This document shows positions 29,778-41,902 of a stretch of 64,000 nt of DNA, in pieces. The DNA comes from Cafeteria roenbergensis. Taxonomy: Eukaryota > Sar > Bigyra > Bicosoecida > Cafeteriaceae. Positions within the stretch are counted from its first letter, which is position 1; every line of letters starts with the position of its first letter. The position numbers and the translations under genes are program-made. Location of the stretch: NCBI GenBank assembly GCA_008330645.1, contig VLTN01000003.1, positions 744,001-808,000 on the forward strand, written 5' to 3'. The notes under the pieces were generated by a model. The model saw only the letters and a list, made by a program, of their open reading frames with translations. It was not told where the DNA came from and did no database searches.

Positions 29778-32700
29778 TCAGGCAGGTCGGTCCTTCATGG
29801 ATGCAGACAGCTCCGTCTCGGAGGGCACGGGCATACCCTCGTGCAGCGCGGAGATGTGCCGGCACAGGCTGTCGTACGTTGCAAAGGAGGAGCCGCAGTG
29901 GGTGCAGTCCCACAGCGACTCCAAGCCGTGGACGCTCCTGGAGTGAGCCACCATGTTGGAGCTGGTTCCGAACTTGCGCTCGCACACCGGACAAGCGAAG
30001 GCCTTGATCTTCTGGTGCACGGTTTGCCGGTGGATTTTGAGGTTGGACGCGGCGCTGAACGACTGGCCGCAGGCGTCACAGCGGTGCTCCCTGCGCTTCT
30101 CGTGCACCGCACGGATGTGCCGGCGCATGTTCCCGAGCTCGCTGAACTCGCGGTTGCACTGGGGGCAGCTGTGGGCCCTCGTCTTGTTGTGAACCGAATC
30201 CACGTGCCGGCGAAGGTGGCCGGCGTGCACAAAAGTTTTGCCGCACTGCTCGCACACGGCTGTCCGGTGGCCCTTGCTGCGCGGCGACGAGGGAGGGGCG
30301 CACAGCACGGCAAAGGCAAGCAGCCAAAAACGGTGAGGATGCGCGGAGACAGCTGGCGTGGCGTGGCGTGGCAAGTCAGGGTAACAAGCACACCCGCCAG
30401 CCTCCTCAAGGCACACTGCATGAACAGGCCAGGAGCCGGGCAGCTTCAAAGGCCAAGGCGGACGAGCAAGCGAGCGAGCGAGCGAGCGGTAGCAACGGGA
30501 GGGCGCGCTGGGGGCAGGAGATACTGAGCTCACTGCTCGTCTCGAAGGTGGCTTGCGAGCTGCGCAAAGGACGCAAAGGCCGAGCTCTCGCAGTGCGGGC
30601 ACTTCCACTTGGTCGCGGCCTTGTCGCCGGCTCTCTTTCGCTTTGGTGCGCGGGAGCTTTTGGCGGCTGGCGCGGAGGCCTTTGCCCGAGGAGAGACCTC
30701 TGCGCTGGCCGCTGCGCCCGTCGAGGCTGGGGTCGGCGGCTCCGGAGCGCCAGTCGAGTCAGGATGTGCATCGGTGGCACTTGCCTGCAGCGGCCGAGTG
30801 AAGTCCGGCTCGTCCTCGGGGCGGCGCTGCCAAGCCTCTGCGGCGGGCGAAGCAGCTGAGCCTGGCTTGGCTCGCTTCGCCGAGGGCTCAGGCTCTGCCA
30901 ACGGCAGGGCGAGGGTCCCTGGCGGGGCAAGGAGAGCGGTGCTAGCCAGCCGGTCCAGGGGCTGACCGGAGAGCAGCCCGGACTGTGAGCCGGACGCGGA
31001 CACTGGGCTGCTCGCCGGGAACACGGCAGCAGTGGAGGCCGGCTGCCCGCTGGCACGGGGGGTGCCCGCCACGCGCACGTTGACGCCAAGGCCCACGACG
31101 GAGTGCGGCTGTGCGGCCAACGACGGCGGGCCTAAAAAGGTTCCGCTCGGCGCGCGAGGCGTCGGGTCACCCAGCATGGAAATGCCGCCGAACGGACTGT
31201 CCAGGACCATTTGGCCAGGCCCCGGGGCAGGCATGGACATGGGCGGGTTGGGCATCCCGTGCGCCTCTGCTGCGACGGCAGCAGCCGCCACGGCGCCGAG
31301 CCCGCGCGGTCCGCCAGCCATTCTATGCGGAGTCGAGTCGAACGGCAGGAGCGACCCCATGGTGCTGCCGTCAGACAGGGTGGCCGTTGCCGCCCCGCCG
31401 ACCGAAACGGCCGGGATGGCAAGGCTGGCGGGCGCGCTCACCGAGAGGGCCATGGAGCTTGACAGGCGAGCAAGATCCGCGCTCGCGGCAGGCGACGTGG
31501 CGAAGCTGCCCTGGCTCATAGCCGCCGGCGCATAGCCCATGCCTGGCACCGAGAGCGGGTGGCGCCACATCGACGCGCCAGCCATGGGGGTGAACCCCAT
31601 TGCATGCGCCGGGGACTCCATTCCGCCGTGCTGCAGTTGCGCCGCGGGGCTGGCCGGGATCACCGGCACTGACCCCATGGTGTACGCCTGCTGCTGGCCG
31701 GCGTGCGGCGAGAGCATGGACGAGCCCAGGAGGCTGCTCCCGCCGAGGGCAGTGGGGGTGGGAGCGCCTGGGGTCATGCCCCCCATCACAGACCGCTGCC
31801 ACATGGGCGACTGACCCTCGTCCACGGACGCGTAGGCGCGCAGCTGGCCCACGGGTGGGTGGCTCCACGCGGGCTGCGAGTGTGACGGCTGGCCCTGCTG
31901 CCCGTACGGAGCGCCGCTCGGGGGCGCGTAGTGGGCAAACTGGTAGTCTTGCGGGGGCGGCGGAGGCCGTGGCGCCACCAAGGGGTGGCCGGAGAAGCTA
32001 GGCTGCGCGTGCGACGGAGGGGGCATCATTCCCGGCGGACGAGGGGCAGCGGCGCTGGGCACTCCGCCGTACTGAGCCCCGCCCAGCCCGCGAGCGTCGC
32101 CCCCGCCAGCTGAGCCCAACGGACTGTGCTTCTGCGCCTCCGGGGCCAGGGCGCTGGTTGCAGCAAGAGGGGCCTGAGAGAAGGCGGCGTGCTGGGGCGG
32201 CATGCCCGGCGCCGGGTACCACGACGGCGGCAGCGAGCTCCAGCCGCCCGGCGCGCCCGAGAGGCGCTGGGATGCGGGGGCAGAGGCTGGCGGGGTCGGG
32301 ACGTAGAGCCCCCGGTAGGCGTCTGGTGGTGGCGGGGGGGCCCACGCCCAGCGGGGCGTGTTGAGCGCCGCCATTGGGTCCGAGGCGGCAGTTGGCACCA
32401 CGCTGCTTCCCTGGAAGGACCCCGCCCCAGCCCTGGCGAGCATGTCGACGCTGGTGACGACGCTCGGCTGCCAACACGTCTCCGAAGGGCCCGGGACGTC
32501 GCCACCGAGGCGAATAGCCCCGTCCCCCGCGAAGCTGGAGCGGGAGCGCGACAGCGGGGCCTGCATGGAGCCGGACGGCGCGAGCGGGGGGACTGGCCCG
32601 GACCCCACGCCGGCCGCAGCCGCGGCCGTTGCGAGGTGGGCCCTTGCGCCCACTTGCCCAACAAGGCCGGGTTGCTGCCCGCGGTACTCATGCATGCCTG

Positions 32701-33571
32701 TTGTGGAGCCCACACCGGAGGGCGGCCTGCTCCCGTGGCTAGAGTGCGTCGTTGGCGACAGGCCGAAGGACGGGTCCTGCATCGGCCCCTGGTGCGACTG
32801 CACCGTGGGAGGGCCTGTGATCGACGTCGAGCGGGGCATTCGCGACGCATGCACAGACTCCACAGACTGCGCCACGCTCACCCTCGTGCCCGAGTGCGGG
32901 CCAGACGAGTCAGCGCCGGAGTTGAGCATGCCTGCGCGGATTGGACGCTTCTGCTCCTCCGAGCTGGACAGCAAGCTGCGGCCCGCAACAGCTCGCTTGT
33001 TGTCGCTGTCCGAGGTGAGGAAGCCGCTGGGACTGTGGCCGCCCGTCCCTTGGGGAATTGCTGCGCGCGAGATGCCGATGCCGGACCATCCCCCGTCGCC
33101 CTTGCGCGCTTCCCCGTTGCCCCGAGCACCGCCGTTGCGGTTCAGGCCGCGCGCAGCCACCATGTCATCGCTAAGGCTCTGAAGTGGGTCAGACAAGCAC
33201 TGCTCGGAATCTGCCCCGCGGTCGAACGTGTGTCGTCGGCGGGACTGCTGCCCCTGGTCCGATGCCACGCTGGCAGCGCTGCCACTGCCAGTGCCCGCTT
33301 CCCCCATGCCCGGAATGCGAGCCCGGTGGTGTGTGCGCCGCCCTTGGCCGAGCAGCACGAGCAATTCCGCGTCGGGGACAGCGCTATTGCTGCCGGTCGA
33401 TGCCTGGCGGTCCACTTGCCCCAGCACACCGCCGGCGCGGCCTGCAACGGCAGGCTGCCCTCCAAGCGAGGGAAGCTCGGCGGAAGCGGGCTGGGAAAGC
33501 GGGTCGTCGCGAACGAACCCGCGCATCACCGGCTGCGGCGGCGCGCCAAGGCCGTTCGCGCTTTGTGCCAT
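29778..33571 (-). CDS. C2H2 zinc-finger protein with six fingers, probable transcription factor
   Basis: Exons 33571-30534 and 30276-29778 (257-bp intron, GTGAGC donor, CGCGCAG acceptor, phase 2) give 1,178 aa. The first 940 aa are Pro/Gly/Ser/Gln-rich and disordered, then a basic patch (APKRKRAGDKAATK, a likely nuclear signal). Finger 1 (CPHC then HLRDEH) is completed only by splicing, because its last His codon is split CA|C by the intron. Fingers 2-5 follow closely (CEQCGKTF, CPQCNREF, CDACGQSF, CPVCERKF), and finger 6 (CTHCGSSF) is near the C-terminus. Closely spaced fingers suggest DNA binding; the long N-terminus would be regulatory. The target is unknown. Reading through the donor would stop immediately and remove all complete fingers. 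Confidence 0.92.
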
Positions 33572-34296
33572 TGCCGCGGCTCAACGTCCCACCGGAAGCT
33601 GGCCCGCCGCTGAAGCAGCGAGGCGGCCCCAGCAAAGCGCTCGCGCCCCGCACACTCGCGGGCAAGAGTCCCTTTCTGGGCGCGCCGAGGCCGGCGGGCG
33701 GAGCCGCGTCGGTGGGTGCTGAGGTCAGCGCCGAGCGCAGCCGACTTTCAGCCGCTCGTCAAGGGGCTCGCCTCGGCGAAGGAGCCTCCAGGCTGAGCAA
33801 CGGGCTCCGCTCCCCCCCAGGCAACAAACTTGCGCCCGGTGCAGAGAAGAGAGGAGGCAGCGCGCGCGGTGCGGGCCGTGTCGCAATCAGGACGTGCGCC
33901 GACGATATGTCGCTCGCGCTGGTGCGTTTGCTGTGGTGACGCATTGCTGCCAGAGCCGTGCGTTCCGGTTGGAGCGGCACGGCCGGCGCCGCCCCGTGGC
34001 GCACGGACCCGTTCGCCGCGGGTCGGCCCGCATGGCAGGCACGCGGCGAGCCGGGGCACTGCCTGCTCCAAGAGGCCCTCGCCAGGTCGCGGCCAGCTTC
34101 ACTGCGGAAGCAATCCGGGCAGTCGCGACGGGGGGCGTCGTTGGAACGTTCAAGCGCTGCTCTGCAGTGACAGCTCGCCTTGCGGCTCGGGGTCCCGATT
34201 CGAGGCTGCGCTTGTCGCGCGGGCACGCCGAGGCTACAGGGCGAACCGCCGGCCTGTCACCGGCCCCGCTTGCACCCCCCCCTCGAGCCAGACCCC
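33572..34296. other. Divergent intergenic region
   Basis: 725 bp between the zinc-finger gene and the endoglycoceramidase gene. Several open frames overlap on both strands, but none has a recognisable motif or a splice partner. It presumably holds both promoters. Confidence 0.5.
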
Positions 34297-36048
34297 ATGC
34301 CCACGCAACGGCCCCTGTGGCTCGGCGGGCTGCTGACAGTTGCCGCGGCCTGCTTGCTATCTCCACTTGCCAGTTCAGCACCACTGCCCCAGCTGTCGGC
34401 CAGGAATGGACGCCTGGTGGACGACCAAGGGCACGAAGTCCTGCTGCGCGGCACCAGCTGCGACTTCAATTTTCAGGCGCCTCACATGACCGACGCAGAG
34501 ATCGGCGTGCTGGCGGGCTTGGGCTGGAATTTTGTGAGATCTCCCGGGCTGCACCAGCAGCACCAGCAGCAGTCTGCGGGGCGCGCCCGCGCTGCAGTGC
34601 GCCGCACCCGGGCGTGAGCGTGTCCGCCATCGCGCCTCGCCGAGCCCGGCCGTGGTCTGGGACCCTCGCAGGTCCGGCTCGGGTTCCACTGGCACCTGTA
34701 CGAGGTTGCACCGGGGCAGTTCAACTCGACCTATTTTGCCCTTGTGGAGGACCTGGTTCGCCGGCTTGGCGAGGGCGGCATGTACGTGCTGATGGACATG
34801 CACCAGGACAACTGGTCGCCCCTCTACTGCGGCGGCCACGGCATCCCAGCGTTTTACGGCATGCCGCTCGATGGCCGCGACTTTTGGCGCGGGGGCGCTC
34901 AGGCGTACCCGTGGCCGCTGGCCACGCCCACGTACGATAGCAACGCGCTCTGCGTAGAGAGCCCGACCAACTCCAGCGGGCGGTACTGCGCGGTGTCGGA
35001 CTGCAGCAACGTCTCTGCCACGCCGCTGGGCTGGGCCTCGACCTACGCCACGGCGGCTGTGGGCTCTGCGGCGCAGCGCCTCTACGACAACGCGGGCGGC
35101 GCACAGGACGCCTTTGCTGAGTTCTGGGTGCGCACGGTGCAGCAGCTGGCTTCCCTTCCCTTTGTGGTCGGGTACGGCGTGGTGAACGAGCCCTGGCTCG
35201 GCAACATCTGGGAGGACCCGACGCTGCTGCTGCCCGGCCAGTCGGACAAGCGAAACCTCCAGCCCCTCTACAAGCGCATCGCCAGCGCAGTTCGCGCGGT
35301 GGACGCCGCAACGCCGGTGTGGTTCGAGCCTGCCACAGGGGGCAACATCCTCGACGCGCTCCCCGCCGGCTTCACCGAGCGGCCCGACGCTAACAGCGTG
35401 CTGGGATACCACATCTACTGCCCTTCCCTCCAGTCAGACCTGCCCCACCCCGGCTCCAGGAACGACACCAAGCTGTGGGAGCAGTTCGAGCTGTGTGTCG
35501 CGATGAACGGAGCCCAGTTCGACGTTCGCGACGCGGACGCCGACAGGCTGCAAGTGCCCGGCGTCCTGACAGAGTTCGGGTCCGTGAACCAGCTGCCGCA
35601 GACCGAGGCCCTCCTCCAGTGGACCGCGGACGAGATGGACCGGCGCCTCCGCGGCTGGGCGTACTGGCTCCTGCACCCGTCCACGGACCCGGCGCACCCC
35701 AACTGGGAGGCGCCCATCCTCGGCCGCCCCTTCCCTCACTCGGTTCCGGGGAAAATCGACAGGTTCAACTGGAACGAGACGCTGCGCACGCTCAGCCTCG
35801 ACTTCCAGGCGCGGGCCTGGACCTCGGAGGCGCAAACGAAGCTGCGAGGAGCCGCGGCGGCGGTAGACGTCGCCGCCATCTTCGCCCCGACCTCCAAGTT
35901 CGGCGGGAGCCCCCAGTGGTCGTGGACGCCCTTGGACGCCTTGTCCAATCCGGTCCACAACGCAACGACCGGCATGCTGACCCTGGAGCTGAGCCCCGAC
36001 GTCGAGACAGGCACAAACGTGACCATCGCGCTCAGCGCCCACGCATGA
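34297..36048 (+). CDS. Secreted endoglycoceramidase-like glycoside hydrolase, family GH5
   Basis: Exons 34297-34533 and 34672-36048 (138-bp phase-0 intron, GTGAGA donor, CCTCGCAG acceptor) give 537 aa. A signal peptide is evident (WLGGLLTVAAACLLSPLASS, cleavage near aa 27). The join gives WNFVRLGFHWHLYEVAPGQF, matching the VRLG...PGxY motif of endoglycoceramidases, and MDMHQDNWSPLYCGGHGIP matches their DMHQD motif. The acid/base Glu lies in VVNEPWLG (about aa 252) and the nucleophile Glu in LTEFGS (about aa 379). A C-terminal beta-rich segment follows the barrel, and several N-glycosylation sequons (NST, NSS, NVS, NDT, NET, NAT, NVT) fit secretion. The family cleaves the bond between oligosaccharide and ceramide in glycosphingolipids, so a digestive or lipid-turnover role is likely. 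Confidence 0.9.
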
Positions 36049-36166
36049 CTCCGTCGTGTCGGCCTCCGGCTGCTCAGTATGCCGAGGGCGGTGGGAGTGT
36101 TGCTGGCGAGAGCGCTCCGGCTTCGCGCCGCTCGGCCACCTCCCCTCGACTGCTCCCAAGGCCGTG

Positions 36167-37159
36167 ATGCAGGTGACACTCTTGTTGCGCCGCTTTGGGA
36201 AGGGCCAGGGCGCATGGCGGGGCGCCGGCGGCGCGCCGCGGCAAGCTGCCACTGCAAGTTGCAGAACACGCGCGAATGGCGACCGTCGACTGGAAACAGG
36301 TGCAGTTGCCGCCGAACTCTGCCCAAAGCAAGCCGCGCTGCGCACACGAGAGAAGCGGGCGACCCAGCCCCGCGGGCCACAAACGCTGCTGCAGTCGATG
36401 CAGCTTCGCGCTGCGAGAGGGGCGTCGCCGGGCGAGCGGCCGATGGCGCCGCTGCGGGGCGCCGCTTGCCAGCTTGCACGAGGGTCCGAGGGTGACGCGA
36501 GGCGCCTCCCGGCAGGCCTGGCTTCCCCCTCACGGCGCCGTGAGGAGGCGCAGGAAAGCAAGCGCCCCATTGGCGCCGTGGTGGTCCCGCCGGACTCCGG
36601 CGGCTTCCGGGTTGCGCCGCCTGAGGGCGCGGGCGCTCCTGCGCGCCGGCCACCGGCAACCGCCCCGCCAGCGGCCGGTCCTTTGGGCGCCCCTGAGCCG
36701 ACGGGGCCGAGCGGCCCCGCCGACGAGGTCACGGAGCTTGCCGTCCGCCTGCGAGGCGCGGGGCTATCGGCGGAGGCGGATCGAAAGGCGCAGCGAGACC
36801 TCGCGAGGCTCGCGACGCTCCCCATGTCCGCCCCGGAATTCCACGTCATCTCGGGCTACCTCGACGTCCTAGCGTCCCTGCCCTGGCGGTGCTACGCTCG
36901 GCCGCACCGGTGCTTGGCCGCTGCTCGCCAGTGCCTCGACGCCCACCATGCGGGCCTGGAGGAGTGCAAGCAGCGCGTCATCGAGCATGTTGCCATGTCC
37001 AGGCTCCAGAGCCGCCCGTCCGGCACCGTCCTGCTCCTCGTCTCGCCCCCAGGCACAGGCAAGACGTCGCTGGCAGCAGCCGTCGCGGACGCGATGGGCC
37101 GGCCCCTGTGCCGAATTGCGCTGGGGGGCGTGTCCGACCCCGCGGAGCTGCGAGGGCAT

Positions 37160-37191
<32 letters not shown>

Positions 37192-38584
37192 GATCATCGA
37201 GGCAGTGCAGGCCGCCGGCTGCCGGGACCCCGTCGTGCTGCTTGACGAGATCGACAAAACGGGCGCTCCCGGGGCGGGGCGCTCGCTCGGACGGGGCTCG
37301 TCAGCTGTTTGTGCGGCGCTGCTTGAGCTGCTCGACCCGGAGCAGGCGGCCTCCTTCAAGGACGCCTTCCTGGCGCTGCCGTTCGACCTGTCCCAGTGCA
37401 CGTTCATCGCAACCGCCAACGACACCGCCAGCATACCGCTCCCTCTCCTGGACCGGTGCGAGGTCGTGCGCCTGCCGCCCTATTCGCTGGCGGACAAGGC
37501 TCGCATCGCGCGCGAGAAGCTGCTGCCCAAGCTGCTCAGGGAGCATGCGCTCCCCGAGGGCGCGGTCGTACTGGAGGCCCACGCGGCCGCATCTCTCGTC
37601 CGCGGCTGGACCCGCGAAGCGGGGGTGAGAGGCCTGCGACGGCTCTTGAGCAGGGCTTGCCGCTACCAAGTGATGCGACTTGCGGAGGCCGAGGACGCCA
37701 GGAGGGGGCTGAGCGAAGCGTCGTCGTCGGCCGGTCGGATTCGGCCGGCAGCCCCGACTTCCGCGGCGCCTGGCCCCGACACCGCCGGTGCCTCGCTGCT
37801 GCTCGCCTCGGAGGCGGACCTCACAGGCGTGTTCGGGGCGCCGCCGTTTCCTGCCCCTGCCACGCGGCAGCAGCGGCTGCCGGCGGGCGTTGCGAATGGC
37901 CTCGCGTGGTCTTCCTTTGGGGGCTCGACGCTGCTCATCGAGGCGCTTGTGCTGCCGCACGAGCAGCTGCCATCGCACCCCGCGCGGTCTCCTGCGGCCG
38001 CCCGGGTGGGGACTGTGATCGTGTCGGGGAGCGCCGGCCCCGTCCTGCGCGAGGCAGTCCATGCCGCGACCAGCTGGCTGCGGGCCAACTGGGGCGAGGT
38101 GGCCGGCCTGTTCGGCAACCCGCTGGCAAGCCCGCCGCTGGCCGGCCACGATTTGCACGTGCACCTGCCACGGGCAGCAGTCCCCAAAGACGGGCCGTCC
38201 GCAGGCGTGCCTACTGTCGCGGCCATTGCGTCCGCGCTCACTGGCGTGCCGCTGCGGCAGGGCGTGGCGGCCAGCGGGGAGGTCAGCCTGCGGGGCATGC
38301 TGCTAGCCGTGGGAGGCATCCGGGAGAAGCTGGCCGCCGCCAAGGCAGCCGGGATCTCCGCCGTGGTCATCCCTGCGGGGAACAGGGGCGACATTGACGG
38401 GCTGCCGGCTGACGAGCGCAGCGGCATTCGCGTTGTGCCGGCTGCCACGCTGATTGAAGCGCTCAAGGCGCTGACGCAGCGTCCGCCGCAGCCAGTGGCG
38501 GCCCAGGGCAGCAGGAGCGACGACTCCTCGAGCGCCCCCACCGCGCCTCCTCCGCAGCAGTGGACCAGGGCCAGCCGCTTGTGA
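36167..38584 (+). CDS. LONP2: Lon-family AAA+ protease, probably peroxisomal
   Basis: Intronless, 805 aa from the first in-frame ATG (36167); later Met codons at 36397 or 36444 are possible. After a low-complexity N-terminus comes the helical segment (VTELAVRLRGAGL, then ISGYLDVLASLPW) that precedes the Lon AAA+ domain. Walker A is PPGTGKTS (about aa 294), Walker B is VVLLDEIDK, and the Lon box RRTYVGAMPGRII is present. The protease domain has the catalytic Ser in KDGPSAG (about aa 675) and Lys in GGIREKLAAAKAAG (about aa 722). The C-terminus TRASRL ends in SRL, a functional form of the PTS1 signal, as in peroxisomal Lon (LONP2, usually SKL). The beta-rich N-terminal LON substrate domain is absent, and only 118 bp separate the ATG from the upstream stop. 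It would degrade misfolded matrix proteins. Confidence 0.92.
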
Positions 38585-38844
38585 TTCGACCGGGGCGCAG
38601 CCCTCCTCGGTGTGGCTGTGTGCTGCCGTCTTGCGCGTGCTTGTTGGCTCGCGCGCGCCGCAACGCTGGTGCCCGCGCTCAGCGTCTCCGTTGCGCCGTT
38701 GGGCCAGCCGCAGCGCAGATACGTGATCAAGCACGAACACGAAAAACAAATGCAGGCTCTTGCAAGCCACCGTGCCACCAGTCCTCGTTCCCCGCACCCT
38801 CGCTCGGGGGCGCCACCTCGTCGCCGAACAGACGTGGGGGCTCG

Positions 38845-41561
38845 CTACGAAGGGGGCGCCGCTGGGCTGGGCTGGTCGAGCGGCGACGGCGACGGCGGCG
38901 GAGTTGCAAAGGGGTTGTGCGCCCCGCCCGCATCTTCGCTTGGAGTTGCACAGAGAGCGTCTTCAGCGCTCTCGCCGGTGCCCTCCTCGTCATCGTCTCC
39001 TGCACCTTCGTCAATCGGTGTCACAACCATGGTACCTGGGCCCCGCGCCGGGCGAGAGGACCTAGACGCGCGGGCGGGGGACGAGGCGGCTTGGGCCGGC
39101 GCAGCCGCCGGAGCCTGGTCCGCGGGCTGGGCGAGCACGGCGGCGGCAGGCACGGGCGCCGACAGCGCCGCCGAGAGCCGCCGAGCCCCAGTCTGCGCCA
39201 GCCCCCTGGCCAGCCCAAACATGCGACCCGTCGCTGCGCCCAGCAGGGACAAGCTCGAGGTGCTGGAAGTGCTTGCTGCGCTGCTACGGCGAGTGCCCGT
39301 GCCGCCCGACCCGCCGGTGCCTGGCACCACGCCCGCTTCGCCCAGGGCGGCCACAATGGCGTCGTCGTCCGGGTGCGTGGGCACGCCCTTGACCAGCGTC
39401 ACGCCAGAGCCCTCGCGAGTGTCCCACACCCGAATCTTCGCCGCCGTGTCGATGATGCGCTCCACGTCCACCATCTGCTCCCCGTACTCCTGCAGAGTCA
39501 TGAGCGTTCGGCTGAAGTCGCAAGCCAGGAGCTTCTTCCGCAGGCAGTACACCATGGCCACGCACGAGTAGAAGAGCTGTCCGAAGCGTTTAGGGTCCGC
39601 CAACAGCGTGTCCCACAGCCGCAGCGTGTCAGGCAGCTCGAATTCGCGAGCGAGCAGCGTGGTGAACCTGCGAGTTCGCGCGACCCAACAGCCAAAGCAG
39701 CGCGCGCACGCGAGCAGTGGCGCCCACCCGAAGCCGACTTGCGAGGGTTCCAGCGATGGCAGCGGGGGGTGGGCTGCTCGCACAAGCGACCCGGAGGCTG
39801 GCGACGGCGACTCACCACCTGTACCCGAAGAAGCGCGGGTCGATTCCGAGCTCGTGGAGGTGCGCGTGGAGTTTGGGGTCGGCGCGGCGCAGCGTCGTGC
39901 CGAACTTGACGATGATTGTGTTGATCCCGGCTGCGATCGCGGGGCGGCCAAGGACAGGCGCCGTGGGGCCGGCGCAAGCAAGCGGCCGCGAGTGACCGAA
40001 AGGGATGCGCAGCGCACGCTGCAACACTGCGGGCTGGCGGGTAGCAAGAATGACGAGCGCCCGCCCACCGCTCCGTCCCCGCCAAGGCTCTCCGCGGAGC
40101 CCCCTCCCCTCTGCCCCTGCTCCCCCCCCTCCCCCCCCCCTTCACTCCGGGCACGATGCTTCCTCCGGTACAACCAGTCGTTGCCTTGCGCCATCGCTCA
40201 CCTTTGCTATTGTCCAGGCGCTTGGTGTATAGGTCCATGGTCTCCAGCATGAGGTTTGAGAAGATGAAAAACGCGAGCGCCTCCTGGGCGGTCACCTCAA
40301 CGGCCTCAGAGGGCGACTCCCCGTCGCCCCGGCGGGGGCATGGGCCGATGGGCGTCCACTCCTCGCCGCGTGCCCGCGCAGCGACCGCCCCGGGCAGAGG
40401 GGAGTTGCAGCATACCCAGAAGATGGGGGCCATCAGCTCATTCATCCCCTGCACGTACTTGATGCCAGAGTTGAGGCGGCCGTAGACGTAGAGCAGGCGG
40501 CACATGCGCTCCACCGACGCGCGCCGCTGGAAGAAGGACAAGGAGCCGTGGGTCCTGACCACGTCCTTCCGCACGTCATCGCGCAAGATGTCAACATCCT
40601 CTGCAGCAGAGGCTGCGCGACCGCCCGGGCTGGGCGCTGCGGGTCCCGACGGGGTGGGCGACGCAGCCGCCGCAGCCGCCACAGGAGCTGACGGCAGGTC
40701 CATCAGCGGGTGCGTCAGCGCGGGCACCTGTTGCGAGCCCGAGTCGCGAGCCGCGGTGGCCCCACTGGCTGAATCTTCAGGAGCGGCAGCTGGCGCAGCA
40801 GATGCAGCAGCGGCAGAGGCAGGGTCGTCGCCCAGGGAGTCCCCAGGCGGCGACGTGGCGGCGGCTGGGCTTGCGGGGGACACGGCCCCACCTTCAGGCA
40901 GAGGGGTCGCGCCATCGCCACCAGCCCCGTCGCCAGTGTCGTCGGCATCGTCGTCGTCGTCGGCATCCCCAACGGCTGTTCCGGTGCCAGCGGACGGCGC
41001 TTTTTTCCCGACGGACGCGTCTTCGAGCTTGATGGCCTGGTGCAACAGCGTGCCGACGGCAGCGCCGAGGGCTTTGGCGTCCATAAAGGGCGCTGTGACG
41101 GTCTCGGCCACGAACGACTGATAGTTTTCCAGCTTCCTCTTCACGGCAGCGTCCCAGGTTGACGGATCTGTGTCCAGCACGCCAAGCAGAACGGCCCATG
41201 CTAGCGGGCGCTTGTCCTCCGAACACCCTGCAGGCCACGCGGGGGCGAGGGGAGGAAAGCCAGGCTCAGCTTCAATCAAGGCACACTTGCGCGTTGCTGC
41301 TCGCGCCCCGGCCAGCTTCGGCGAACCAGCGACGCTGGCGTGCCGGGCGATGCGCGCGGCACTGCACTGCCCTTGCAAGTTCGCGGCCAGCGCCAGCCGA
41401 CCAGGCCCGCAGCCCTTGGCACCCGGCGCTGCCCTCGCTGTCGGCAACTCACCCGCGGCAACAAGCCGGCGAAGCTTGGGAAGAGCAACACGCTCGGCGC
41501 GAAGCAGCTCTAGCCAGTGACTCGAGAGCGGCGGCTCGCCTGCCGCGTCGTGGCTCGCCAT
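38845..41561 (-). CDS. TBC1D13: TBC-domain Rab GTPase-activating protein, TBC1D13-like
   Basis: Four exons: 41561-41453, 41227-40202, 39930-39816 and 39667-38845 (introns 225, 271 and 148 bp; all GTGAG donors; phases 1, 1 and 2), 690 aa. The joins restore family motifs: LVAAGGCSEDKRPLAWAVLLG, LDNSKAGINTIIVKFGTTL and IDPRFFGYRWFTTLLAREFEL, close to TBC1D13 (FFAFRWLTLLLSQEFLLPD). The arginine finger is ILRDDVRKD and the glutamine finger YVQGMNE, so the GAP should be active. A Ser/Ala/Asp-rich insertion of about 170 aa sits early in the domain, and a disordered tail of about 170 aa follows. TBC1D13 acts on Rab35 in animals; the substrate here is unknown. A poly-C tract near 40115-40142 lies in intron 2. 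Confidence 0.93.
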
Positions 41562-41902
41562 TGCGGCAGTGGCGCCCAGCGGCCGGCCAGGACCTCCGGG
41601 GCTTGCAGGTCGTCGAGATTCGGGACGCGGCTCTGCCGATCTCGTGGGGCGCCCGACCACGCCATGGCAGCCCACAGTCGCTCGTCGCTGGCAAAACACA
41701 CACGCCGCAGAGTCACAGCGCGCGTGCTTGGGTTGGCCAAGTGCGTGGGTGCGTGCTCTGCCTTGGGCCCAGGCGTCGAAATTCGCGGGCAGTCACGGGC
41801 GCGCGGCGCAGCAAGTCGTGCTCCCAGGTGCGGGGCCAGCCTACGCAAGCGGTATTCCACGGTTGGAGAGCCGAAGCTGAGCAGTATAGGCCGCCATCGT
41901 TC
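41562..41902. other. Intergenic region, tandem minus-strand genes
   Basis: 341 bp between the TBC gene start and the IRE1 stop. No feature was recognised; it should hold the IRE1 3' UTR and the TBC promoter. Confidence 0.5.

Noticed and set aside
34297-36048. Endoglycoceramidase as bacterial contamination
   Set aside because: It contains an intron of the same type as its neighbours and shares their base composition.
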